64,000 bases of DNA from Caenorhabditis remanei (Eukaryota > Nematoda > Chromadorea > Rhabditida > Rhabditidae): contig NC_071332.1 in assembly GCF_010183535.1 (NCBI RefSeq), positions 2,046,001-2,110,000 of the forward strand, written 5' to 3'. The position numbers were made by a program, and so were the translations under genes. The notes below the pieces were generated by a model, which made no database searches, was not told the origin of the DNA, and saw only the letters and a list, made by a program, of their open reading frames with translations. Shown here one piece after another: positions 54,920-64,000 of this stretch; positions within the stretch are counted from its first letter, which is position 1; the number at the start of each line of letters is the position of its first letter.

Positions 54920-55325
54920 ATTCACGCTTCTTACAACCGCGCTCTACCGAAACCGGAAAGAAGCGAAATTGAGAGATTCAGAGAAAAACAGGCATTTTTC
55001 AAGGGCATTTCGGTGGAGCGCAGTTGTAAGAGCTGTGACGAGCTACAGTTCTTACAACTGCGCTCCACCGAAATCCGCTTGAAAAATGCCTGCTTCATCG
55101 GTTGCGGTAGAGCGCAGTTGTAAGCTATTAGCTCAACTCATTTCTATTACAACCGCGCCCCATCGCAAACGAGAGAGAGTGTCGAAGCGAGAGACACAGA
55201 TTTTCACAGTTTTTGACATGTTTTCGCTGTTTTTCACAACAAATAGTCTAAAAAATCTCTGCGCGTCTCTCGCCGATCCTCTCTCGTTTGCGGTAGAGCG
55301 CAGTTGTAAGAACTGTGCCAAGCTA
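54920..55325. repeat. Three adjacent hairpin elements
   Basis: Two copies of the GCGCTCTACCGAAA hairpin (54930-55035 and 55048-55130) are followed by a relative of the 39350 hairpin (55140-55315, CGCAAACGAGAGAGAGTGTC against CTCTCGTTTGCGGTAGAGCG). They lie directly 5' of the first visible CCCH exon, where the start exon was expected. Confidence 0.65.
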
Positions 55326-55329
55326 TTAG

Positions 55330-56065
55330 TGAGTGCACTAAAAAGCACAAAATTCTTTTCTTATCAGAAAAAAACCACCAGCTGACACTCTCATTTTCTC
55401 TGTCTCAATTCTTTCTCAATTATCAGAGAAAAGAGGGGGCTCGGCGAGCATCGCCCCATTATTCCTGATTAATATGGACCCGGGGCGGAAGTGTGTTGAG
55501 AAGACGAAGCAAATGTTGCGATTTCACTCGCCACTCTGCGTCTCTTCGTCTCACACACTCTCTCTCTCTCTCTCTTTCGCTCGAAACAGCTGAGACAGCG
55601 AGTTTTACGATGCCTCCGCCTCTCTAAATGCACTTTTTCCTTCCGAAATTCGGAATCTGGAGACACAGATTCTTTCAAAAGTCATCGAAAAAACGTCGCG
55701 TTGTTTTCAAGTCATTCAAACTGAAAGAATTGAAAAAACAATAACAAACACAGAGCATGTTTTTGTTGTTTTAGCCGTCCCGGAGTGCCGGCTGGGCGAC
55801 AACGGGGGTCGTCGTCGAGAAGAAGAAGACAATTCTGACATACACACACACAACACTAGAAGAACGTGAAGGAGGATCACATTACTTGGTAGTTGGGGGC
55901 GTGTAGTTGTATTTGGAAATTTCGAAAAATTCCATGAATTTGTCATTTTTCTTGTAAAAATCAGAGTTTTCGGACAGAAAATTGCCAAAAAACTGCGTTT
56001 TTCGATCAAAATAGTGACAAAAATAAGAAAATGTGCCATTTTTAGTGATCGAACACAAAATTCTG
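55330..56065. other. Possible 5' region of the CCCH gene, CT/GA-rich
   Basis: It contains CTCTCTCTCTCTCTCTTTCGC (about 55557) and CACACACACACA (55841). No exon with clear splice sites and frame was found. It may be intron or 5' untranslated exon. Confidence 0.3.
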
Positions 56066-56069
56066 GATT

Positions 56070-56390
56070 TCCAGTCTGGCGTGCCTTTGACGCTTTCAGA
56101 ATTGACAAAAATGGAGAGGAGTCTGGCGTGCCTTTGACGCGTTCTAAACCGACAAAATGGAGAAAAGTCTGGCGTGCCTTTGACGCATTTAGAATACGGC
56201 AAAAAACAGAGTAGGCTGGCGTGCCTTTGACGCATTTAGAATACGGCAAAAAACAGAGTAGGCTGGCGTGCCTTTGACGCATTTAGAATACGGCAAAAAA
56301 CGGAGTAGGCTGGCGTGCCTCTGACGCTTTCAGAATTGACAAAAACTGGGAGGAGTCTGGCGTGCCTTTGACGCGTTTCAATTTCCACTC
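56070..56390. repeat. 53-bp minisatellite, cluster 3
   Basis: Six units, of which three in a row (56192-56307) are almost identical and differ only in one or two bases, so expansion is recent. The sequence that follows (about 56370-56540) is duplicated at 63745-63910. Confidence 0.8.
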
Positions 56391-59300
56391 AAAAACTCAA
56401 TTTTTCACCAAAAATCGCCGAAAATCCATGTTCGACTAGTCGAAAATTCGAAAATTTCAGATTCTGAGTTCGGAAATTCAACTCAAAAGCTCAATTACAG
56501 CTTGAAAAGTCTGAAAATCATGGTTTTCAGGATTTTGATGTTGTCCGAAGCTCCCAGAACCTCAATTTTGAGATTTTTTGGGTAAAAATGGTGTTTTCAG
56601 ACAAAAATTCTGTCAGTTTCGAAAATCGAGATTTCCAGCCTTCTAGGTTTCCAGATTCGAAATTTTCAGATCAAAATCTCAAAAAGTCGGGAAAATCTTG
56701 TGAAGGCCTAAATTTTGACTTTCCGAGATTTTCAGTCTGTTAGAGGTTCTCTGGGTTTCCAGATTCGAAATTTTCAGATCAAAAGCTCAAAAAGTCGGAA
56801 AAATCTTGCGATGGCCTAACTGTTGGACTCGAAATCCAAAAGTTCCAAAAACTCGGCCACCATTGTAACAGTACAATTCAGAAAACAAAATAAATGTTTG
56901 AGAGGACTCTTCCTCTTTGTAAGAAAGAGAAGTTTCACTAAAAGCGAATCGAATCGAAGAAGAGAGCACCTCCGAGACTAACAGCTGACTCCAACAAGAC
57001 GGCTGCTCTCGAATGGAGGCTAAGCCGAAGAAAAGAATTTACAAATTCTTGGGGGCCCTTAGGCGAGACTTGATTCACCAAAAAACTGATTTTTTCAATT
57101 TCTTTTTCTCATTTTCTCTTTCATGTGACACCAACGTAATCAGCTGCCTTTCCTTTCTTTCTTTTTCAGAACAACGAGACATACACGGTCAATCCGTTTT
57201 GCCTGTTGATAAGAGAGAGAGGAGTCTCTTATCAGACGATGGGAGACAAGACAGAGAAATTGAAAAGTTGGTTAGTTTGGACGCAAAGTTTTTGACGTCA
57301 GCGAGAAAGGGGGGGAACAGAGTTCTTCCGAGAAATGTGTCTGACTGTTCAAACAACTTGAAACAATTGGTGGTGGCAAATGAGAATCGTTGCGGGGAGG
57401 GGGATAGATGGAAACCGATGCTTCCAAAAACTCCACGATTCTGAAGACTCCCACGACGATTTTGGCTTATGAATTCCCGATTCTGAATTCAAGGGCGAAA
57501 ACGACGTCTTCTTCTTCTTCTTTTTCTCGCATAACAAACTATTGTTAGTGTTGTTGTTGTTTTCTTTTCTTCTTCTCCTTTTTTCCACTTTTCAGTGTTA
57601 CTGGGGTGCTTTTCAGCAAACACACACTAAAAATATATATTGAAAACTATATTGAGGGGTACCACCACTTGTGTTGGTTGAATTGAAATTGAGAGCGGAT
57701 CGAATTTCATTTCATCTCCCCCTCTCATTACAGAGACCAATCAAAAAACGTGTCTGCTAGTTTCAGAGAGAATCTGTGAATCTGTGAATCATCAGAGATT
57801 CAGATTCAGATCAATCAATACTGATATCTCGTGTGTGTGTGCCTTGTTGATGTTTTCATTCACTTTAGTCACACGATCAAGTCGTCTTGAAAAGGTCATA
57901 ATCTTTCTTGCCAACAGGTTCCCTTGATTCTCGGGCCCCATACAAAGAAAGCGAAGAAGACGATGATGATGATGGAAAGGGAAACCCAATCAAAAAACTT
58001 TCATCTGCATTGCCCTCCGCTTTCTCTTTCACTTTCGATTGCGCAACGCCGTGTGCGCGCAATCCATCGACCGTTCACGGCAGCCAGGAAAACCGGTATT
58101 CCCCCTTTCAGCGTGTGCCATCATCATTGAAGAGACATCATCTTTCAACGACGATGTCACAATGGCATCAGGAGGGGGTACTGTGTGTTAGTAGACAAAA
58201 TTTTCCAGGCGAAAAATTCCAGACATACCTTGAGAAATGAAAGGTGATAGTTGTCGAGAGACATCGTGAGCTTTGCTTCCACGCTTCCAGAAGACGTGAA
58301 TATAAGAAAGTCAAAGGAGTTACAGTACTCCTTTTCAGACTTTCAGATAGAGCGGGGGGTTCAGAGGTGAAGAGGACACGACATTTGGGAAACGACCCCA
58401 AGAAAAAGGAGAGAAATTGGTAGGAAGTAGTGAAAAGTGGGGAGGAGGAGCGTCCTCGTCTTCTGATTCTCTCACTCTCACGCGGGAGGAGTCGCGGGCG
58501 CAGAAGGAGAGAGACCGAAACAAAAAAAAAACGAAGCGAAGTGAGATGGCAGAGAGACTCGAGAGATGGAGACAGAGGGAAACTTTCAAGTCAAAGTCAA
58601 ACATACACAACCAACAGATGCTTTTTTTTGTTGTCTTCTGTCTCTTCCCCACAGTTATCGGTGGAGAGAGAGATTCTCGGCAAAACACATGGGCGGCATC
58701 AAACGTGACGACGCGGGCGCCCTCTCTCTCTTGATACAGTGTGTGGTAATTACACGAGAGGCGCGTGAGAGAGAGAGAGAGAGACAGAGGCGCCCGGGAG
58801 CATCTAGAGTGGATTCTTGGGAATCCCAGGGACCCAGTCAGAATCCAGAGCGGACCCGATAGGTTGAAGCTTCTATAACACATGCGTCGTTGCGTGATGA
58901 TGCACACAGAACAGCTGGTCGTATGATCAGCCGGGAAGAAGAAGAAGGAGGAGGAGAGACTCCGTGGGACACTGAGAGACGGGTAGACATTCAGACGATA
59001 TATATATTGTCTACGTGAGTCTAATGTCAGACGGGATGGGAGGCGATGGATGGAGAGAAAAGTTGGATGACAGCGGGTGAAAAATCAGAAGTTTTTGAGG
59101 GAAAATCTTTTGATTTTTTCTTGATTGAGAGGTCTTGAACTCAAAGTTTTCTAGAAATCGGATTCCAGAAGCAGATTCCAGATCTTCAATGGTGGCCTAG
59201 TTTTCCACACTTCGAGGTTCTAGGCCATAGCAGCTGAATTTCTGGAATTCGCATGATTCCTAGAGAAGCCGAGTAGAAAACTCGAAAACTAGAATTCAGA

Positions 59301-60340
59301 ATCTTTTCAGAAATCGTCATCTGTTCCCGAAAATCTGGATTTTTTCAACCAAGGTGGCCTAGTTTTCCACATTTTGGAGTTGCTAGGCCACAGGCGCATT
59401 TCTGGAATTAGTAGCAACTTGAAAACTCTAGAATTCCATCGAAAAGCTCTTGGCCTAGCTTTCCAATTTTCGGATTTCTAGTCCATGGCGTTCTGGGCGT
59501 CTCCATATCGGTCTAGAATTTGTAGGATTCTCAGAGCAGCCGACTAGAAAACCCTAGAATTCCGCAAGCTACACAAGCTCCTGGCCTAGTTTTCCAAAAT
59601 GTTGGATTTCTAGTCCACGGCGCTCCAAACTTTGCAGATTCTGATCTCCTGAACTCAAAATCCTCGCGTCGCCTATCATCAATTACTGTGTTTCGATAAT
59701 CGGCAACTTTCCCCCACCACCAATTCTTCAAATTCCCGCTCGAAAGAGAGAGAGACGAGACTAACCTTGAAAACGTTGAAAAAAGAAGAAGAAATTCTCG
59801 ACTTTCCTTTCACTTTGGAAGCAGAAGGTTTTCTACTTCTTTTTTCTTTCTTTTCAACGTCTTCTGGTCGTCGTCAGCTGACCCCCCGCCAGTCTCCTCT
59901 ACAGTACTCTTTACTCGCTAACCTTTTGTGTGTTTATGTTATTGTGTAGAGGCGAGGACTAGAAAGTGAAAGGGACGAGACAGGTATTGGTGGTGCTGAA
60001 ATAAAAAACAAGACCAACGACGAGAACAACAAAAAATGTGAACTTCCAAAAAATGACAGGGAAGAGTAAAGCACAAATTGGCAAAAAAAGTGCACAACAA
60101 TGTGTGGAAGATGCAAAAATTGTCTCTGACCAGTCGGTCGGTGTCCTTCCGCGCGGAAGACACACTGTGTGTCCGGAAAACTAGAGAGAGAGAGAGAAAG
60201 AGTCAATGGCAAAAAGCACTCGAAAATTAGTTTTGTGCTCTGCGGGTAGAGAGAGTGAGAGACTTTGACAGTCACAGAGACTTGGCACTGTCTATTGATC
60301 GGAGCAGTAGTGCTGATCAACTGATCATTGAGTGTCTGAG
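56391..60340 (-). promoter_or_regulatory. Long 5' flank of the CCCH gene, exons unresolved
   Basis: About 4 kb of mostly unique DNA with GA-rich tracts (58530-58600, 58760-58790), pyrimidine tracts, TATATATATTG (about 59000) and a GGTGGCCTAG motif array (59190-59640). Low repeat content suggests promoter and 5' untranslated exons. TTCAACGTTTTCAAG followed by GTTAGT (about 59760 on the minus strand) could be the end of such an exon. I could not find a coding first exon ending in phase 0. Confidence 0.35.
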
Positions 60341-60343
60341 AGC

Positions 60344-60374
60344 ATGGGCTCCGACGGAAAATCGAAAATCTGGT
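60344..60374 (+). other. Possible first exon of an unseen plus-strand gene
   Basis: ATGGGCTCCGACGGAAAATC encodes MGSDGKSKI and is followed by GTAGGT, a usable donor. No acceptor or second exon is visible to the right, which is all repeats. It could be the start of a gene with a very long first intron or chance. Confidence 0.2.
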
Positions 60375-60489
60375 AGGTTACCAGATGGGATATTCCTGTT
60401 CTAGTATACATATTTTGTAGTATGACGAATGTTTCAGTGATCGGTAAGAGGCTTCCGAGAGCCGACTTAGCGAAGAGCAAAGATTGAGC

Positions 60490-61475
60490 AGTGGTGATGC
60501 AGATCTTTGAGCACTTTCACGGTTTAGAACTGGTATACGGTTTAGAAACGACACACAGTCGAAGTTACGTCTGAACCGCCCGTAAACTGGTGAAATCTAG
60601 GAAATCTCGTTTCAAAACTGTCACGGTTTAGAACCGGGACTTCACGTAACTCGCTTCAAAAAGAATATTATGAGCTGAAAAATATACCAAAATGTAGATC
60701 TCAGCGAGTTCTACGGCTCTGATATAATAATAGCCGGTTTAGGATTCATTGTTGCTCCGCGGGCCAGGTTGAAATGCCATTGTTGACGGATTTCGCATTT
60801 TTAGCACATTAACTTTGCTAAAAATGCAATAATCGTCAAAATTACACTTCAACCTGGCCCACGCTACAATATTGAATCCTAAGTCGGTGATTTCTATATC
60901 AGAATCATAGAACTCGCTGAGATCTACATTTTGGTACACTTTTCAGCTCATAATATCTATTTTGAAGCGAGTTACGCGAAGCCCCGGTTCTAAACCGTAA
61001 CAGTTTTGAAACGGACTTTTATCAAATCTGTCTGGAACGGAACTTCTAGATTTCACCAGTTTCGAAACAGGCGGATAAGACGTCCGCTACTGAACCGCAA
61101 GATTCTGAAATGGTTCAATAGATCCTGAAAGACGTCAGACCCGGAATGTTGGAATTGGAATTCCCCGGTTCATTTCAGAACTGTTCCGCCTCAAAATCGG
61201 TACGAATCACAACAAGGTCGTTTTGAAACCGTACATTGTAGAACCGGGTGGAACCAGGATCTGATACGACTCAATGCGATCACCCGTTTCAAAACTACGG
61301 TCATTATATAACCGTTCTGTTTCAAAACCGTCTGCAATGACAGGTTACAATCTACAAGAAAAATACCGTTTCTGCTTCAGAACCGCCCGTTTTAGAACTT
61401 TGTCAATTTCGGACGTTTCAGGACAGGGACGTTTCAGAACTACCAAAACATGACCGTTTCAAAACCGTCCCATAT
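60490..61475. mobile_element. GGTTTAGAACCG foldback with an inserted second foldback
   Basis: The outer element consists of CGGTTTAGAAC units left of centre and GTTTCAAAACCG/GTTCTAAACCG units on the right. Inside it, 60630-60985 is a complete CCAAAATGTAGATCTC-family hairpin whose ends are CGTAACTCGCTTCAAA and its complement. Confidence 0.75.
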
Positions 61476-62090
61476 CATGTTCACATTTTGATCTTCCGAT
61501 TCAACAAATCATTCAATCATAATCCCTCACCTTCCCAGAAGCCTCTCTCCGCAATGCCATTCAGCACTATTTGCGCGGTACACAACAGTTGCCAAACGAC
61601 GCTCCAGACACAGAAACTCTCGCGCAGTATCTCGGTTGGGGGCGCCGGCGTCGCCAAAATAGAGATCAGTGAGAGTGAGAGACGGAGAAAGAGTCGATCA
61701 AATATTGACACGTCTCTTTTTTCTTCACACCGTTTCTGTGCTCACGTAACCCCTCGGGGTATATTTGTGAAGGTTTCAGTTTGGAGAGGAAGGACTCGGG
61801 ATCAAAGTGGAAAAGACGAAAAAGTGGGAAAACTGTCTCTCAAAAAGAAAAAGGGGTGAACAACGAATCCTGAATCCTGAAAACGTGGTTGCGGCGGCAC
61901 CACGCTTCAACGACTTCATAGGGGGAGGTGTACTTATTATCCGAATTTGTATATGCATATATATTTAGTGCAATAACACAAACTAGTAGGGTGGCTGTGG
62001 TCAATTAGTTCTCATTTTAGTACATGAGGGTGTACTGTAGAGAGAGAGGGTAGAGGTCTTTTGATCTTCAGCGAAAAATCGGGATTTCAG
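61476..62090. other. Unassigned DNA
   Basis: The stretch is mostly unique. Short GA and CT tracts and an ATATGCATATATAT stretch (61951) are seen. No exon is supported. Confidence 0.25.
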
Positions 62091-62099
62091 ATTTACGAT

Positions 62100-62425
62100 T
62101 TCCAGAAAGTTCTTGCTGGGTGACAGTGGAGTTATAGGACGTGACCTATATCATTGGAAAGGTGAAATCACGCTGATTTCAAATATATATTCAGTTTTTG
62201 CTCTCGATGCTTGGTACTCGAGAAAAAAGAGGTCAAAGTTTGTTTGGACCGCTGACAAGTCGGTAAGGTAATGACTTGTTGGGGGTCGAAACTTTATTCC
62301 CGTTTTTCTAGAATACCGAGCCTCGAGGGCAAAAACTGAATATATTTTTGGAATCAGCGTTTTCTCAGCTTTCCAACGATATAGGTCACGTCCTATAACT
62401 CTCTACGGTCACTCGGGGGCCTTCC
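62100..62425. mobile_element. Foldback, lone copy of the element nested at 30055
   Basis: Arms GTTATAGGACGTGACCTATA (left) and TATAGGTCACGTCCTATAAC (right), then CTGATTTCAAATATATATTC and its complement. The centre has CGAGAAAAAAGAGGTCAAAG. It shows the undisturbed structure of the family. Confidence 0.75.
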
Positions 62426-63160
62426 CTAGTGAGATTAGTCATAGAAAGTTCGCTCCATAGGACATTCCTAACGGAGACGGTTTCTGGAAGTAGACGTCTT
62501 TTCAGGATTTCCATCTGGCCGTCTAGTTACGAAGAGATATCTATCAAGTAACGAACAGCGAGCAGAGGAAGTTCGCTCTACAGGACTTTTCCAGACAGAT
62601 TGTCAAGACTACTGTATCTGACACTCAGTGGCGTTCTTAAGACTGCTTAACGTCTTCTGTCAAATGTCTGGAACTGTATAGTGACAGAATCCGCAATGAA
62701 GAATGTTCGCTCTATGGAACTTTTCAGACTTTGCTCTTTTCTCGGGATTTTCGAGTGGTGTAGAGGGGGGGGGGGGGGGGGAAGGTATCCAGATACGGAA
62801 ATCGGAAACTCCGAATCTTTCGTTCCGCCCGTTTCTGATGGTATTGTCAGTTCGCTCAACTGACAATTTGCCAATCAGAATGTCTGAAAATTGGTACTTT
62901 TCTCAGATCCCCCCACTACCACCACTACCCAAAACCCTTTCCCCCTGTCCACCGTCTCTCTCTCTCCCACAAATTCATCAAAAAGGTTTCAATGTCATTG
63001 TCTTCTTCTCCCCCTTTATTGTCATCAGCTGAGAGAATCTACTCTCCCCCAATTTTTGGTGGGTGACATTTCCTTTGTTCTCTTTCTGTGTTACACATGT
63101 GGTTTGGCGCATAATGTGGCAATTCGATGGGGCAATGGTGGAAACAAAAATAACAACACG
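62426..63160. other. Unassigned DNA with a 17-G tract
   Basis: 17 G at 62765-62781 and a C/T-rich tract (62910-62970). A GTTCGCTCTA line recurs (62450, 62570, 62708). No exon is supported. Confidence 0.3.
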
Positions 63161-63164
63161 AGGA

Positions 63165-64000
63165 ATCTGGCGTGTCTTTGACGCCTTTTGAAGAGTCGAA
63201 AATGGAGAGGAGGCTGGTGTGTCTTTGGCGCGTTCGGAACTGACAAAAATGGTGAGGAATCTAGCGTGCCTTTGACGCGTTCGGAACCGACAAGAATGGG
63301 GAGGAATCTGGCGTACGTTTGACGCGTTCGGAACCGATAAAAATGGGGAGGAATCTGGCGTGCCTTTGACGCGTTTTGAACCGACAGAAAAGAAGAGAAG
63401 TCTGGCGTGTCTTTTACACGTTCAGAACACACAAAAATGGAGAGGAGGCTGGCGCGCTTTTGACGCGTTTAAAATAGACAAAAACGAAGAGGCGGCTGGC
63501 GTGCCTTTGACGCGTTCTGAGGAGGCAGATATAGGGGAATCTGGCGTACGTTTGACGCGTTTTGAACCGACAGAAAAGAATAGAAGTCTGGCGTGCCTTT
63601 GACGCGTTCGGAACCGATAAAAATGGGGAGGAATCTGGCGTGCCTTTGACGCATTCATAAGAAACAGAAATGAAGAGAAGGCTGGCGTGTCTTCGACGCG
63701 TTCAGAACACACAAAAATGGAGAGGAGGCTGGCGTGCCTCTGACGCGTTTCAATTTCCACTCAAAAACTCAATTTTTCACCAAAAATCGCCGAAAATCCA
63801 TGTTCGACTAGTCGAAAATTCGAAAATTTCAGATTCTGAGTTCGGAAATTCAACTCAAAAGCTCAATTACAGCTTGAAAAGTCTGAAAATCATGGTTTTC
63901 AGGATTTTGGCGTACCTTTGACGCGTTTTGAATATACAGAAAAAGAGGAATCTGGCGTACCGTTGACGCGTTCAAATTAGGTAAAAATGGAGATGAGTCT
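63165..64000. repeat. 53-bp minisatellite, cluster 4
   Basis: More than twelve units of the GCGTGCCTTTGACGCGT repeat run to the end of the window, with a unique 160-bp passage (63745-63910) identical or nearly so to 56370-56540. Confidence 0.8.

Noticed and set aside
57908..58240. 110-codon plus-strand frame
   Set aside because: It has an acidic run (SEEDDDDDGKG) from a simple GAT repeat but no splice sites, homology or paralogue. It could be a real exon, but I cannot support it.
58335..58907. 190-codon minus-strand frame in the CCCH 5' flank
   Set aside because: It is serine- and leucine-rich because of CT/GA tracts (SLSLSLTRLS). It has no splice connection in phase 0 to the first visible CCCH exon.
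63091..63760. Minus-strand frames rich in ERVKGTPD and NASKARQ
   Set aside because: They are translations of the 53-bp minisatellite and also occur at 47.9, 50.5 and 56.1 kb; no start, splice or domain fits.
63165..64000. CRISPR-like array (regular repeats with variable parts)
   Set aside because: The 53-bp units are imperfect head-to-tail copies whose spacer part is also repeated, in a nematode genome. It is a minisatellite.
1..64000. tRNA, rRNA or snRNA genes
   Set aside because: I looked for the GGTTCGAATCC box and for snRNA-like blocks and saw no convincing cloverleaf or conserved element by eye. A covariance-model scan would be decisive.

Overview
This window is nuclear DNA of a nematode, almost certainly a Caenorhabditis species. 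The signs are short introns of about 42-60 bp with TTTTCAG acceptors and GTAAGT/GTGAGT donors, AT-rich composition, F-box genes of the nematode FBA_2 (fbxb-like) type, likely trans-splice acceptors directly before start codons, and very many short foldback elements. I see no prokaryotic operons, rRNA, tRNA or CRISPR. All multi-exon models below were built by hand from splice sites, reading frame and comparison between paralogues inside the window.

Left part (1-31.9 kb) is a fast-evolving gene nursery. Four closely related F-box/FBA_2 genes lie at 225-2098 (+), 4824-6228 (+), 6732-8420 (-) and 8890-11187 (+). The outer two are one pair and the inner two are another pair in inverted orientation. 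A fifth, diverged member lies at 29484-31828 (+) and keeps the same exon phases. Beside them is an 11-exon gene for a predicted secreted protein of about 508 residues (complement 11677-15584) of a family I do not recognise. It has two truncated 5' copies (2768-3001, 16130-16385), one 3' copy with a new and apparently chimeric N-terminus (18976-21017) and one 3' copy with a premature stop (26965-28929). Three copies of a predicted four-pass membrane protein of 268-283 residues are all on the minus strand (21348-22951, 23751-24931, 32164-34463). The last exon of a short-chain dehydrogenase lies at 25926-26381, and a scrap of the same exon has been spliced onto the end of the middle membrane gene.

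Middle part (35-41 kb) holds an 11-unit, 135-bp minisatellite (36070-37540) that is open in two frames, followed by gene-poor DNA made of foldback and GC-bracketed elements.

Right part (41.4-60.3 kb) is one conserved gene on the minus strand: a tristetraprolin/TIS11-type tandem CCCH zinc-finger protein, probably ccch-1. Five coding exons are visible between 54864 and 42261. Its two CX8CX5CX3H fingers are separated by 18 residues, and its C-terminus resembles the CCR4-NOT (CNOT1) binding motif of tristetraprolin. Its large introns each carry a different array of short repeated motifs. The 5' exon with the start codon was not found. From 60.4 kb to the end I see only nested foldback elements and a 53-bp minisatellite.

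Mobile-element traces are unusually readable because paralogues supply empty sites: a TTAA-flanked element in an F-box intron, an element with an 8-bp target duplication (hAT-like) inside a heat-shock-element-like array, and an element with a TTA duplication (PIF/Harbinger-like) in a membrane-gene intron.
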